Assembly (NCBI GenBank): GCA_938035525.1 | Contig: CALHOI010000022.1 | Coordinates: forward strand, 1 to 64,000 | Source of the DNA: an uncultured Granulosicoccaceae bacterium | GTDB lineage: Bacteria; Pseudomonadota; Gammaproteobacteria; Granulosicoccales; Granulosicoccaceae | Direction: 5' to 3' | Length of the DNA stretch: 64,000 nt | Translations under genes and position numbers: made by a program | Notes under the pieces: generated by a model | Database searches by the model: none | What the model saw: the letters and a program-made list of their open reading frames with translations, nothing else | Told to the model about the DNA's origin: nothing | Shown here: positions 25,703 to 35,581 of the stretch, piece after piece | How the letters are laid out: each line of letters opens with the position of its first letter | How positions within the stretch are numbered: position 1 is the first letter of the stretch

Positions 25703-27925
25703 ATGCCTGAATTCGCCTTAAACACCGCTCGCGCGCTTTACGACTATCCACCTTACTGGGCGGAATGCTACGGCCGTGCGCCTTTTCTACCCATGAATCG
25801 GGCCGAAATGGACGATCTAGGCTGGGATAGCTGCGATATTATCATTGTGACAGGCGACGCGTACGTCGACAGCCCCAGCTTCGGTATGGCCATCGTCGGT
25901 CGCCTGCTCGAATCGCACGGGTTTCGGGTGGGCATTATCTCGCAACCCAATTGGCAAAATGCCGAAGCTTTTAGTGCTTTGGGGCAGCCCAACCTGTTTT
26001 TCGGGGTGACGGCCGGCAACATGGACTCCATGATCAACCGCTACACGGCCGATCGTAAGGTACGTTCAGACGATGCTTACTCACCCGGTAATGTTGGAGG
26101 CAAACGCCCGGACCGCAGTTCCATTGTGTACGCGCAACGCTGCCGTGAAGCGTTTGGCGATACGCCGATTGTGATTGGTGGAATAGAAGCCTCCTTGCGG
26201 CGCATTGCACACTACGACTACTGGCAGGACAAAGTCAGACGTTCTATCCTTGCCGATGCCAAAGCCGATATGTTGGTTTATGGCAATGGTGAACGGGCCA
26301 TTGTTGATATCGCGCACGCTCTGGCTGCCGGTCGCCGTATCGATATGCTCACCAGCATTCGCGGCACGGCTTACATGATTAATGACCTCCCCAGCGACTG
26401 GACTGTTATTGATTCAACCAACGTTGACAAACCCGGCCGAATAGAAAAACACCACAACCCATACGAAATGCTCCCTGAAGATGACACCGCCGCGTGTCAA
26501 ACACAGAGCAACGCAACAACAGACGAACTCGCGCCAAACACCACCAAACAAACTGCCAGTAACACAGCGCCACTGCAGTTTATGTCCAAAGCAGAACGAC
26601 AGGCATTGCGTAAAGGTCAGCGTGACAAAACCGTGCTGCGACTGCCGTCTTTTGATGTGGTCAGTAATAACAAAGTGCTTTACGCGCACGCCAATCGCGT
26701 GTTGCACCTGGAAACCAATCCGGGCAATGCTCGCGCGCTGGTACAAAACCAGGGCGGACAAAAATTATGGATCAATCCACCGCCTGTGCCGCTGACCACC
26801 GAAGAAATGGACTACGTGTTTGATCAGCCTTTTGCGCGTGTTCCACACCCCGCTTATGGTAAAGCGAAAATTCCTGCTTACGACATGATTCGATTCTCGG
26901 TCAATATTATGCGTGGCTGTTTCGGTGGTTGTACTTTTTGTTCTATTACTGAGCACGAAGGGCGCGTCATTCAAAACCGTTCGGAAGATTCGATCATTAA
27001 AGAAATTGAATCCATGCGCGATACGGTGCCTGGCTTTACCGGGGTAATATCAGACCTGGGTGGACCCACCGCCAATATGTACCGTCTGGCGTGCAAATCG
27101 AAAGAGATAGAATCCAACTGTCGTTTACCGTCGTGCGTATACCCCAGCATTTGCAGTAACTTGAATACCGATCATTCGTCGCTGATAAAACTGTACAAAA
27201 GAGCGCGCGAGTTACCAGGCGTTAAAAAAGTGTTGATTGCATCTGGTTTGCGTTACGACCTGGCTGTCCAATCTCCAGAATATGTCGAAGAGCTGGTCAC
27301 ACATCATGTTGGCGGTTACTTAAAAATTGCACCCGAGCATACCGAACGTGCGCCACTGGATAAAATGATGAAGCCCGGGATTGGCGCGTACGATGAATTT
27401 AAAGCATTATTTGAAAAATTCACCAAGAAGGCGGGAAAAGAGCAGTACCTTATCCCCTACTTCATTGCCGCGCACCCAGGCACCACCGACACCGACATGA
27501 TGAATCTGGCTTTGTGGCTAAAACGCAATGGCTTTCGAGCAGATCAGGTGCAAAATTTTTATCCCTCGCCAATGGCCAGCGCCACCACCATGTACTACAC
27601 CGGAAAAAACCCTTTGAAACGCATTCGTCAGGACAGTGAAAGTGTTTCAGTGGCCAAGAGTGCGGCTCAGCGTTCACTGCACAAAGCTTTTTTACGCTAT
27701 CACGACCCCAACAACTGGCCAATGTTGCGTGAGGCTTTAAAGAAGATGGGGCGAGCAGATTTAATCGGCAACGGTAAAAAACAACTTATACCTTCTTACC
27801 AGCCCAAGACCGACGGCAGCTACAGTAGTGCGCGTCGCAAAAACAGTACACCTGTCAGAAAACAACCGCGAAAAGGCACTATTTTATCGCAACACACCGG
27901 TTTGCCGCCACGTGAGAAGTCTTGA
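25703..27925 (+). CDS. ygiQ: YgiQ family radical SAM protein
   Basis: A 740-residue protein matching YgiQ end to end. The N-terminal [20 protein letters not shown] segment opens a B12-binding-like domain. The radical SAM cluster motif is GCFGGCTFC near residue 405 (C-x3-C-x2-C). The KIAPEHTE segment and the [18 protein letters not shown] region close the core, followed by a basic C-terminal tail. The reaction of this widespread family is not established as far as I know. The gene is monocistronic and faces away from the RND operon across about 100 bp. A weak AGGCAA/TTGCCT hairpin at 27927-27940 may help termination. Confidence 0.93.
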   Translation: MPEFALNTARALYDYPPYWAECYGRAPFLPMNRAEMDDLGWDSCDIIIVTGDAYVDSPSFGMAIVGRLLESHGFRVGIISQPNWQNAEAFSALGQPNLFFGVTAGNMDSMINRYTADRKVRSDDAYSPGNVGGKRPDRSSIVYAQRCREAFGDTPIVIGGIEASLRRIAHYDYWQDKVRRSILADAKADMLVYGNGERAIVDIAHALAAGRRIDMLTSIRGTAYMINDLPSDWTVIDSTNVDKPGRIEKHHNPYEMLPEDDTAACQTQSNATTDELAPNTTKQTASNTAPLQFMSKAERQALRKGQRDKTVLRLPSFDVVSNNKVLYAHANRVLHLETNPGNARALVQNQGGQKLWINPPPVPLTTEEMDYVFDQPFARVPHPAYGKAKIPAYDMIRFSVNIMRGCFGGCTFCSITEHEGRVIQNRSEDSIIKEIESMRDTVPGFTGVISDLGGPTANMYRLACKSKEIESNCRLPSCVYPSICSNLNTDHSSLIKLYKRARELPGVKKVLIASGLRYDLAVQSPEYVEELVTHHVGGYLKIAPEHTERAPLDKMMKPGIGAYDEFKALFEKFTKKAGKEQYLIPYFIAAHPGTTDTDMMNLALWLKRNGFRADQVQNFYPSPMASATTMYYTGKNPLKRIRQDSESVSVAKSAAQRSLHKAFLRYHDPNNWPMLREALKKMGRADLIGNGKKQLIPSYQPKTDGSYSSARRKNSTPVRKQPRKGTILSQHTGLPPREKS

Positions 27926-28067
27926 CAGGCAATTTTGCCTTTAACTGTAAACAGGCGTGGGCGCGGTAGGTTCGAGTCAGTCTAATCGAACTAAAGCGAA
28001 ACCACTACACTGCTAAGAGCGATTGAATAGATAAATTGATTTGGCCAAGCAACTGGCCAGCTTGATC

Positions 28068-29000
28068 TTATATACCAGGGCCAGAAGACGCGCCACCAAT
28101 CAAAGCGCCCAGCCCGTCACCCAGATCAAGACTGGCTGCGAACATCCCTTTTTTGATTCCGTTATTGATGGCTTCAACAAACTCACGGCCTGCGGTCGTG
28201 CCCATGGTTTTATTTAACGCAATCAACTCATCATTATCCAAATCCTGATAAGTAAACAGCAACACTTCCAGCGTTTGTACCTTATACTCGGCTAGCAGCT
28301 GGTCCTGATGTTGGTTTACCATGGCCAGTATCTCCTCCCGACTCAACTGCATTTCCTCAGGCAAAAAGCGCGACAGACTTAAGTTGAACGCCACCTGCAT
28401 GTTCGTCATCATATCCACCGCTGATTCGGTTGAACGCATGGTGTTATCCAGCTCTTCCATGATCTTTAAACGATTTTCAGATGCCGGGTAGCGCGACAGA
28501 TACACCTGGTATTTTTCAAACCGCTCTGCGGCAAACAACAAGCTGTTATCAAGCTCAGCGTGTTTAACTCGCTGGCCCATATCAGTGGCATACCAATCCA
28601 GTATTTGTTGCCGCGAAGCCTGAGACATGCCAGCTTTAAGCTCTTTAATTGAGTAACGATTAAACGTTTCAAACTTGAAAGCATCTCGTATGGCATTGCG
28701 AACCATTTTAGGATCAAGCGTGTTGAAGGCATCTGGTAACTCACCGGAGCTCAATGCGGCTTCAAACGAACTGGCCGTACTGGTAGGAACTTGTTGCAGT
28801 AAAACCTTCAATCCAGATTGTGTAAACAGATCTTCAGCGCTGAATTGCGCTTGCTCATCTAACGCAATGTCGGTACTGGCAATGCTGTCGTTAAAAGGAA
28901 CCAGGCTCAGAGCGGCAACACTGAAAATCACTAGCAAAAAGAGAACGCCGCTCGCCGCACGCTTCGAATTTTTGGTTAAAGCAACCGATTTATCATCCAT
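28068..29000 (-). CDS. DUF2059-like exported or anchored protein
   Basis: A 310-residue protein with a short cytoplasmic start and one hydrophobic segment (about 17-38), then an all-helical periplasmic region. The segment SQASRQQILDWYATDMGQRV resembles the core of DUF2059 domains, which often end with a conserved position near the last helix of a four-helix bundle. The C-terminus is Gly-rich (GDGLGALIGGASSGPG). The function is unknown. It stands alone, with no operon partner. Confidence 0.6.
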   Translation of the reverse strand: MDDKSVALTKNSKRAASGVLFLLVIFSVAALSLVPFNDSIASTDIALDEQAQFSAEDLFTQSGLKVLLQQVPTSTASSFEAALSSGELPDAFNTLDPKMVRNAIRDAFKFETFNRYSIKELKAGMSQASRQQILDWYATDMGQRVKHAELDNSLLFAAERFEKYQVYLSRYPASENRLKIMEELDNTMRSTESAVDMMTNMQVAFNLSLSRFLPEEMQLSREEILAMVNQHQDQLLAEYKVQTLEVLLFTYQDLDNDELIALNKTMGTTAGREFVEAINNGIKKGMFAASLDLGDGLGALIGGASSGPGI

Positions 29001-29194
29001 ACCAGAGCACCGCTTATTATTGATTTTATGCAGTTATCAATTTTTAGCGGCGTGGATAGGGACAAGGCGAGCAAACGCTACCCGTGTATGAGGCATGCGT
29101 CAGATAAGGGTGTAATCCGTGTGGACTGTCTCACACTGATCAGCACTGGACAAATGCTATCTGGCACTGTCCAGCACTGATTCATTAGATAAAA

Positions 29195-30184
29195 CTAGTC
29201 ACGTTCGGAGTCGGTGCTGGCCATCTGAGCATCAACGTAGCGGTTACCAATGACCGTTTCTTCGTTAATCAATGCGTCGAGCTCTACCAATGTTGCATCA
29301 TCAAGCTCAACATCAGCGGCACCCGCGTTTTCTCTCATGAAGTCCATGTGCTTTGTGCCGGGGATTGGAATAAAACGTTTTTCATGCATACCCAGCACCC
29401 ATGCCAAAGCCAATTGCGCCGAAGTACAGCCCACACGTTCGGCCACAGCGTTGAACGCTGGCAGCAGTAGCAAGTTGGTTTTAAAGTTCTCTTCGGAGAA
29501 GCGCGGCATTTTGTAGCGCAAGTCGGTTGGTGCAAATTGAGTACGGTCTGTGTATTTGCCGGTTAAAAATCCACGTGTCAAAGGCGAGAAAGGCACAAAA
29601 GCGATGTCAAGCTCTTTACACGCATCAAGCACACCTCTGTCAGGCGTGCGTGACCACAGTGAATACTCGGACTGCACAGCCGTTATCGGATGCTCTTGGT
29701 GCGCGCGTCGTAACGTATCGGTGGCAACCTCTGACACACCCAGTGTTTTTACCTTGCCCGCTTGCACAAGATCAGCCATTGCACCGATGCTTTCCTCAAC
29801 CGGCACATTAGGATCAACTCGATGCAAGTAATACAAATCGATGACATCAGTTTGCAAATGTTGCAAGCTCTCATCACACAGCTCCTTGATACGTTCTGGC
29901 CGGCCATTAACCTCGCGTTGCCCATTGGCGTCTTTGGATAAGCCCGCTTTGGTTGCCAATACAAATTCAGTTCGACGTGTCGCTAAAGCCTTGCCAAGTA
30001 GCTTCTCGCTTTCTCCGTAACCGTACATCGCTGCGGTATCAAAAAACGTATAGCCCTCATCGAGTGCTGATTGCAGTACACGCACAGCATCGGCAGGTTC
30101 GGCTTTCCCATAACCACCGGTTATGTTCATACAACCGAAGCCAATGCATGACACTTCAAAGGGACCCAGTTGTCGTTTTTGCAT
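29195..30184 (-). CDS. Aldo/keto reductase
   Basis: A 329-residue AKR with the barrel start KRQLGPFEVSCIGFGCMN. The catalytic Asp and Tyr lie in FFDTAAMYGYGESEKLLGKAL, and the NADPH-binding end reads FIPIPGTKHMDFMRENAGA. The start is set at the ATG at 30184. A GTG seven codons upstream keeps the frame open but adds residues not seen in relatives. It probably reduces an aldehyde or ketone with NADPH. The substrate is unknown and nothing nearby points to one. Confidence 0.88.
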   Translation of the reverse strand: MQKRQLGPFEVSCIGFGCMNITGGYGKAEPADAVRVLQSALDEGYTFFDTAAMYGYGESEKLLGKALATRRTEFVLATKAGLSKDANGQREVNGRPERIKELCDESLQHLQTDVIDLYYLHRVDPNVPVEESIGAMADLVQAGKVKTLGVSEVATDTLRRAHQEHPITAVQSEYSLWSRTPDRGVLDACKELDIAFVPFSPLTRGFLTGKYTDRTQFAPTDLRYKMPRFSEENFKTNLLLLPAFNAVAERVGCTSAQLALAWVLGMHEKRFIPIPGTKHMDFMRENAGAADVELDDATLVELDALINEETVIGNRYVDAQMASTDSERD

Positions 30185-30300
30185 AGTTTTGTTTTGGTTA
30201 GGCACCGATCAAAAGCAACGCCGATGCGCGGCCTATTCTAACCATGAAGTCGTGTTAGAACAAACCAAAGGGTCATGCCCGTGAGCTCAAATTCGAGACA

Positions 30301-30341
30301 AAAAAAAGCGACCCTTCGAGGCTGCCGCCTCGGGATCGCTT
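30301..30341 (-). terminator. Rho-independent terminator of the small secreted protein gene
   Basis: On the minus strand, arms AGCGA / TCGCT and GAGGC / GCCTC, with a CCC / GGG step between them, form a stem. A run of seven T residues follows directly. It lies about 30 bases after the stop of the gene at 30370-30591. Confidence 0.85.
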
Positions 30342-30369
30342 CCGCTATTCAGCTATTTGCTGTTTTCAG

Positions 30370-30591
30370 TTAGTTGTAAGTGCCGATAGGCACGCTTCGG
30401 CCCTCTTCCTCTTGCTTCTTTTTCAACAACGCGAGTAACCGGGGATCGGTTTCGCCTTCCATACCAGCATCTTCGAGTGCGTCTTCGGCTCCAGCAATTT
30501 TAGCGTCGTGACCGTAGAGACAAGTTGCGCCAGCAATACCACTGAGCGTGAGTGCGGAAAAACAAACCACTGCGAGTGAAACTTTTTTCAT
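30370..30591 (-). CDS. Small secreted protein, unknown function
   Basis: A 73-residue protein with a clear signal peptide (MKKVSLAVVCFSALTLSG, cleavage near AGA or ATC). The mature part of about 50 residues is charged and helical (GAEDALEDAGMEGETDPRLL, then a Lys/Glu-rich run). One Cys at the mature start could be a lipidation site, but the preceding residues (AGAT-C) are a poor lipobox. The gene is monocistronic, with a good promoter (30621-30649) and a strong terminator (30301-30341), so it is probably well expressed. A GAGG ribosome site sits 6 bases before the ATG. Confidence 0.75.
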   Translation of the reverse strand: MKKVSLAVVCFSALTLSGIAGATCLYGHDAKIAGAEDALEDAGMEGETDPRLLALLKKKQEEEGRSVPIGTYN

Positions 30592-30620
30592 GGAAACCTC
30601 GTTTTGATGGGGGCTAACAT

Positions 30621-30649
30621 GTTATCGCACATAAACGCACCATTGACAA
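30621..30649 (-). promoter_or_regulatory. Sigma-70-like promoter for the small secreted protein
   Basis: On the minus strand, -35 TTGTCA (30644-30649) and -10 GATAAC (30621-30626) are separated by exactly 17 bases. They match the consensus at 5 of 6 and 4 of 6 positions. The predicted start of transcription is about 20 bases before the ATG at 30591. Confidence 0.55.
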
Positions 30650-30784
30650 GTTCAGCTAAGTTACTAATAAAGCTTCACTTTGTATTCTTGACACGCTTGA
30701 TGCTCTAAGACGCCCACCTGATCACCTCATGGCCTGAGTGGCACCCGCCAGGGTTTGGTATTCGCTAATGCCAAGGCGACCATA

Positions 30785-30802
30785 ATAGTTATAAACTATA
30801 AT
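30785..30802 (+). promoter_or_regulatory. Operator-like palindrome over a -10 box of the hydroxycinnamate operon
   Basis: The perfect dyad ATAGTT-ATA-AACTAT (30785-30799) overlaps a consensus -10 hexamer TATAAT (30797-30802), 34 bases before the SDR start codon. The MarR-type regulator encoded in the operon is the obvious candidate to bind it and repress until an aromatic acyl-CoA appears. The -35 region is weak. Binding is inferred, not shown. Confidence 0.5.
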
Positions 30803-30835
30803 CATTTCAAATCACGACTATTTTGGAGAAAAGGT

Positions 30836-31600
30836 ATGAACGTGTCGGGCAACGTGGCCCTGGTGACCGGCGGCGCCAGCGGTCTGGGTGAGGCAACTTG
30901 CAGGCGACTGGCCAGCTTGGGTGCAAAAGTAGCCGTAGTCGATAACAACATTACGCCTGCCGAGCAAGTGGCCAATGAGATTGGCGGCGAAGCCATTCAA
31001 TGCGATGTGACCGATCAAGCTTCGGTGGCAGCGGCATTTAGTTCGGCCGAAAAAGCCCTCGGGCACGCACCCAGAATCGTCGTTAGTTGTGCGGGTATTG
31101 GCCATGCAGCGCGTATTGTCGGAAGAGAAGGAAAACTTTCAATTGATTTGTTTGAACAGGTTTTACGCGTCAATCTGTTTGGGTCATACAACGTCATGAG
31201 TTATGGCGCTCAAGGCATGATGACACAAGAACCCGATGCCAGCGGTGAACGTGGCATTGTTATCAATACGTCGTCGGTTGCCTGGCAGGATGGACAACTC
31301 GGGCAATCGGCTTATGCGGCATCCAAAGGTGCGATAGCGTCACTGTGCTTGCCAGCAGCGCGTGAATTTTCACAATCAGCTATTCGCGTTATGGCCATAG
31401 CGCCGGGACTTTTTCGTACACCTATGATGGAAGGTTTGCCAGAAGACGTTACCACCAAAATTGCGGCGAACGTTCCGTTTCCGGCACGCCTGGGTGAAGC
31501 AGAAGAATTTGCACTGATGATAGAACAGATCATTGCCAACCCTTACCTTAACGGCACCACCATCCGGCTTGACGGTGCGGTGCGACTGCCACCCAGATAA
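30836..31600 (+). CDS. SDR family 3-hydroxyacyl-CoA dehydrogenase-like protein
   Basis: The start is the ATG at 30836, with GGAGAAAAGG just upstream; a longer frame to 30755 lacks such a site. The 254-residue protein has the classical SDR features TGGASGLGEATCRRL near residue 12, catalytic Ser in NTSSVAW and YAASKG (Tyr-x3-Lys). It resembles type II 3-hydroxyacyl-CoA dehydrogenases (HSD17B10-like). In this operon it would oxidise the 3-hydroxy-3-arylpropionyl-CoA formed by the crotonase to the 3-keto form. It is the first gene of the operon, 9 bp before the crotonase. Confidence 0.85.
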   Translation: MNVSGNVALVTGGASGLGEATCRRLASLGAKVAVVDNNITPAEQVANEIGGEAIQCDVTDQASVAAAFSSAEKALGHAPRIVVSCAGIGHAARIVGREGKLSIDLFEQVLRVNLFGSYNVMSYGAQGMMTQEPDASGERGIVINTSSVAWQDGQLGQSAYAASKGAIASLCLPAAREFSQSAIRVMAIAPGLFRTPMMEGLPEDVTTKIAANVPFPARLGEAEEFALMIEQIIANPYLNGTTIRLDGAVRLPPR

Positions 31601-31609
31601 GAGCATTTG

Positions 31610-32374
31610 ATGAGCGACTTTTTAAAGATAGACATTCAAAACACCGTGGCAGTGCTAACCATGAACCGCCCGGAAAAGCGCAACGCGATGTGCGATGAAC
31701 TGTTACACGCCATTGAAGCCTTCTTTGATAAACCACCCGATGAAATAAAGGTCGTTGTGCTAACCGGCACCGACAATCACTATTGCTCGGGGCTGGACTT
31801 AAACGAACATGTGGTGCGCGACGCTGAAGACAACATGCGACACTCCCGCGGCTGGCACAAAGTCATGGACAAAATTCAGTTCGGTGGCTTGCCGGTTGTT
31901 TCGGCCATGTACGGTGCAGTCATCGGTGGTGGCCTGGAGCTGGCGTCGGCTACCCACGTTCGGGTTGCAGAACAATCAACCATCTTCCAGCTGCCAGAAG
32001 GTCGTCGCGGCATTTTTGTTGGCGGTGGCGCTTCAGTGCGCATTGGCAGAATACTGGGAGCTGATCGTATGATCGAAATGATGCTCACGGGGCGAAAATA
32101 CTCTGCTGAAGAAGGCGTCGCACTGGGTCTTGCACACTATTGCGTCAAAGAGGGTGAAGCACTACCCATGGCAATGGAGCTGGCTGGAAAAATTTCGCGT
32201 AACGCATCTTTGTCCAACTACATCATGATTCAGGCATTGTCACGAATAGAAGATATGTCAAAAGCCGACGGATTATTTACAGAAAGTTTATGTGCTGCGA
32301 TGGCGCAAACCAGCCCCGACGCAGAGGAAGGGTTACAGGCCTTTCTGGAAAAACGCAAGCCCATTTTCCGTTAA
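31610..32374 (+). CDS. Crotonase / enoyl-CoA hydratase family protein
   Basis: A 254-residue crotonase. The oxyanion-hole segments are HYCSGLDL and YGAVIGGGLELA, and the candidate acid/base Glu lies in FQLPEGRRGIF. It lacks the more specific pattern of p-hydroxycinnamoyl-CoA hydratase/lyase as I remember it. Simple hydration of feruloyl- or coumaroyl-CoA is therefore the better guess than aldehyde release. It follows the SDR gene by 9 bp and precedes the MarR gene by 3 bp. Confidence 0.85.
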   Translation: MSDFLKIDIQNTVAVLTMNRPEKRNAMCDELLHAIEAFFDKPPDEIKVVVLTGTDNHYCSGLDLNEHVVRDAEDNMRHSRGWHKVMDKIQFGGLPVVSAMYGAVIGGGLELASATHVRVAEQSTIFQLPEGRRGIFVGGGASVRIGRILGADRMIEMMLTGRKYSAEEGVALGLAHYCVKEGEALPMAMELAGKISRNASLSNYIMIQALSRIEDMSKADGLFTESLCAAMAQTSPDAEEGLQAFLEKRKPIFR

Positions 32375-32377
32375 GTC

Positions 32378-32881
32378 ATGGCTGATTCGATTCAAAAAAA
32401 GTTAGATCAGATTCCTGTTGAATCTGTGTCGGATGAATCCCTGACTCTGCTGGTTGGCTACAACATTAAGCGAGTTTCAAACGTCATACAAAGTGATCTT
32501 GCAAAAACGCTCAAACCTCTTGACCTGCGCATGATCACCTTTACTACGCTGGTGTTAATTGTTGACAACCCTGGTATACGTCAATCCCAGCTGGCGGCTT
32601 CCCTATCCATTGAGCGACCTAATTTTGTTGTCATTATTGATGAGTTAGTTCGGCGCGGGTTAGTGACGCGAAAGCAAGACCCAAGCGATAGACGGGCTTA
32701 CGGCTTGTATATCTCAACTGCTGGTCAGCGTCTGCATAAAGTGGCAATTCGTGCTGTGCAGTCGCACGAAAATTCGTTGCTGGCCCACTTGAGCGCGCAG
32801 CAGCGTCAGCAATTGAGCACAACGATGAACCTGCTTCGACAAACATTCATGACACAACACTCACCCGGTGAACGCTCGTGA
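32378..32881 (+). CDS. MarR family transcriptional regulator
   Basis: A 167-residue winged-helix regulator. The recognition region IRQSQLAASLSIERPNFVVIIDELVRRG and the wing VTRKQDPSDRRAYGLYIS are typical MarR elements (quoted as motifs, residues about 65-115). It is embedded between the crotonase and feruloyl-CoA synthase genes, overlapping the latter by 4 bp. Related regulators (HcaR, CouR, FerR) control hydroxycinnamate genes and respond to the CoA thioester. The likely target is the dyad at 30785-30799. Confidence 0.9.
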   Translation: MADSIQKKLDQIPVESVSDESLTLLVGYNIKRVSNVIQSDLAKTLKPLDLRMITFTTLVLIVDNPGIRQSQLAASLSIERPNFVVIIDELVRRGLVTRKQDPSDRRAYGLYISTAGQRLHKVAIRAVQSHENSLLAHLSAQQRQQLSTTMNLLRQTFMTQHSPGERS

Positions 32882-34695
32882 AACGCACAAGCGAATTTGC
32901 GCCACACGCCGTGCAATGCGACACGCAAGCAGATGGCACACTGCTGTTGTACGCCACCGGCAAGCTGAGCCCGGTGGCCAGGGATACCGGCCAATGGTTA
33001 GCACATTGGGCAAACAACAGCCCACAACGTATTTTTTTGGCCGAGCGTGACGGTGCGGGCTGGCGTGAAGAAACCTATGCATCCACGCTGGAAAAAGTGC
33101 ATGCAATTGCAGCGTCGCTGTTGGAGCGAAATTTAAATTCGCAAACACCGATTCTCATTATGTCGGGCAACGGCATTGACCACGCCCTGCTGAGCTTGGC
33201 GGCTCACTACGTTGGCATACCTACCGTACCCGTTGCTGAGCAATACTCGCTTATTCCTGGAGCGTTGGTGCGCTTACAACAAGTCATCAAACTGATTAAC
33301 CCTGCCATGGCTTACGTGGTCGATGCACAACAGTACGCACAAGCGTTAAGTTTGGATGAGTTGAATAGTATTGAGGTCGTGGCCAGTCGAAACAGCCGTA
33401 CCGGGATAACCAATTTTGACTCACTGCTTAAAGGGTCCGGACAACACGATGTCGATAACGCCCGTGCCAGCAATGTCAATGCTGATACGGTTGTAAAAAT
33501 ACTGATGACGTCCGGCTCTACGTCACAACCCAAAGGTGTTTTGACCACCAACAAAATGTTATGCGCCAATCAAGCGCAAATAGCCGATGCGCTGCCCTTT
33601 TTACGTAAACGCCCGCCCAGGTTGGTGGATTGGCTACCCTGGAATCATGTTTTTGGCGGCTCACATAATTTCTACATGATGTTGGCTAACGGTGGTTCGT
33701 TATACATCGATGACGGCAAACCTGCCCCGGGTTTGATTGAGCGGACCATAGAAAATCTCGGCCTGAAAACCGGCACCTTATGCTTCAACGTACCAGCAGG
33801 TTTTCAAATGCTACTCAGTGCACTGCAAAAAGACAAACAATTGCAGCAACGGTTCTTCGCCGATCTGGATTTAATTTTTTATGCTGGTGCATCTCTGCCG
33901 CAATCGGTATGGGAGGGTTTTGAGACAATGGCCATGCAGGTAAAAGGCGAAGTACCGCTAATGACATCATCATGGGGACTCACCGAAACAGCTCCGGCAA
34001 CGTTGATGCAGCAAGAGCCAATCGATCGCTCTGGTGTGGTTGGCGTGCCATTGCATGGCGTTAAGGCCAAATTGATTCCGGAGAGTGATAACAGGTTTGA
34101 AGTTCGCGTTAAAGGTCCAAATATCATGCCCGGCTACTTTAATGAGCCCGACAAAACCCGAGACGCATTTGATGAGGACGGCTTTTTTATCACCGGCGAT
34201 GCTATGACGTTTGTTGATCGCAATAATCCGACCCTGGGCTTACGCTTTGATGGTCGACTCAGCGAAGACTTTAAATTGTTATCCGGTACATGGGTAAGAG
34301 CCGCCCAGCTTCGCCTGGCCGTGCTGGCGCGCCTTGCTCCCTATGTAACCGATGTAGTCATAACCGGTGCTGATAGAAACGACATCGGGTTGCTGATCTT
34401 TCCGAACAAACCTGAACTGGAGCATGCCGGTATCGTTTTTGAGATACACGAACACACGCTAACTGGCAGCCAGCTTTTCAGTGAAATGCAACAGCGTTTG
34501 GCACAACATGCACAAAGCCATAGCGGCTCTTCTACGCGCATTGCGCGTGCAATGTTACTGGCAGAACCTGCATCCATTGCCGATGGGGAAATTACGGCTA
34601 AAGGTAATTTAAATTTTCGTCAGGTACTGAATCGGCGCGCCGCTCTTCTAGAACGCCTCTACAACGACAGCGACGTTGCCGTCATCACTTTATAG
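32878..34695 (+). CDS. fcs: Feruloyl-CoA synthase
   Basis: A 605-residue acyl-adenylate ligase starting at GTG 32878 (GTGA overlap with the MarR gene). The P-loop reads ILMTSGSTSQPKGV. The feruloyl-CoA synthase hallmarks VDWLPWNHVFGGSHNF, SLYIDDGKPAPG and FNVPAGFQMLL are all present, along with the SSWGLTETAPA adenylation motif and the ITGD/GRLSEDFKL hinge. It activates ferulate, p-coumarate or related hydroxycinnamates with ATP and CoA in the cytoplasm, the committing step of the operon's pathway. The exact substrate range is inferred. Confidence 0.9.
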   Translation: MKRTSEFAPHAVQCDTQADGTLLLYATGKLSPVARDTGQWLAHWANNSPQRIFLAERDGAGWREETYASTLEKVHAIAASLLERNLNSQTPILIMSGNGIDHALLSLAAHYVGIPTVPVAEQYSLIPGALVRLQQVIKLINPAMAYVVDAQQYAQALSLDELNSIEVVASRNSRTGITNFDSLLKGSGQHDVDNARASNVNADTVVKILMTSGSTSQPKGVLTTNKMLCANQAQIADALPFLRKRPPRLVDWLPWNHVFGGSHNFYMMLANGGSLYIDDGKPAPGLIERTIENLGLKTGTLCFNVPAGFQMLLSALQKDKQLQQRFFADLDLIFYAGASLPQSVWEGFETMAMQVKGEVPLMTSSWGLTETAPATLMQQEPIDRSGVVGVPLHGVKAKLIPESDNRFEVRVKGPNIMPGYFNEPDKTRDAFDEDGFFITGDAMTFVDRNNPTLGLRFDGRLSEDFKLLSGTWVRAAQLRLAVLARLAPYVTDVVITGADRNDIGLLIFPNKPELEHAGIVFEIHEHTLTGSQLFSEMQQRLAQHAQSHSGSSTRIARAMLLAEPASIADGEITAKGNLNFRQVLNRRAALLERLYNDSDVAVITL

Positions 34696-34707
34696 GAATA
34701 GCCTGTT

Positions 34708-35580
34708 ATGGTTGATCTAGCCAAAGTTCGTGCGATCGATATTCATACTCATGCTGAAGAACCGTGCGGTTGCCATGCAGATGATGGTTACGACGAACTA
34801 CAAGCCACCATGGCTAAATACTTTCGCGCGCCGTGGCAGCACCCACCCACAGTGCCCGAAACAGCGCAACACTACCGTGAACAAAACATTGCAGCCGTGA
34901 TTTTTCCGGTTGATGCTGAACGCGAAACCGGGTACCGGCGATATAAGAATGAGGAAGTGGCTGAACTTGCCGCCGAAAATGACGACGTGCTGATTCCATT
35001 TGCCAGCATTGATCCGCACAAGGGCAAAACCGGCGTCAGAGAAGCTCGACGACTCATAAAAGAATTTGGCATAAAAGGGTTTAAGTTCCACCCCACAATG
35101 CAAGGATTCTATGCAAACGACAGGATGGCCTACGGTCTTTACGAAGCCATTGCAGAGGAAGGCGGTATCGCTTTATTTCATACCGGTCAAACCGGTGTGG
35201 GCAGTGGTATGCGCGGTGGTAATGGTATGCGCCTGAAGTACTCTAACCCAATGTACATGGATGATGTAGCGGTCGATTTTCCTGATATGAAAATTATATT
35301 GGCCCACCCTTCTTTTCCGTGGCAGGAAGAAGCACTCGCAGTGGCTCAGCACAAGCCGAACGTGTACATCGATTTGTCCGGCTGGTCACCTAAATATTTT
35401 CCCGACATTCTGGTGCGTTATTGCAATTCCATTTTAAAGAAAAAAGTGCTTTTTGGTTCTGACTGGCCAATGATCACACCAGAAAGATGGTTAGCAGATT
35501 TTGAAAACATAGCCATAAAAGATGATTTACGCGACGACATTATTAAAGGGAATGCCGCCAAACTGCTTGGCTTATCTTGA
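34708..35580 (+). CDS. Amidohydrolase family TIM-barrel metal-dependent hydrolase
   Basis: A 290-residue amidohydrolase-2 family protein. The metal-binding start is DIHTHAE. Further ligands are likely in GFKFHPTMQGF, IILAHPSFPW and the late GSDWPM Asp. Relatives include decarboxylases and hydratases acting on aromatic or dicarboxylic acids. It follows feruloyl-CoA synthase by 12 bp and touches the DUF3237 gene (1-bp gap). Because the operon lacks a thiolase, this enzyme is a candidate for cleaving the 3-keto-3-arylpropionyl unit, but that is only inference. Confidence 0.85.
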   Translation: MVDLAKVRAIDIHTHAEEPCGCHADDGYDELQATMAKYFRAPWQHPPTVPETAQHYREQNIAAVIFPVDAERETGYRRYKNEEVAELAAENDDVLIPFASIDPHKGKTGVREARRLIKEFGIKGFKFHPTMQGFYANDRMAYGLYEAIAEEGGIALFHTGQTGVGSGMRGGNGMRLKYSNPMYMDDVAVDFPDMKIILAHPSFPWQEEALAVAQHKPNVYIDLSGWSPKYFPDILVRYCNSILKKKVLFGSDWPMITPERWLADFENIAIKDDLRDDIIKGNAAKLLGLS

Positions 35581-35581
35581 T

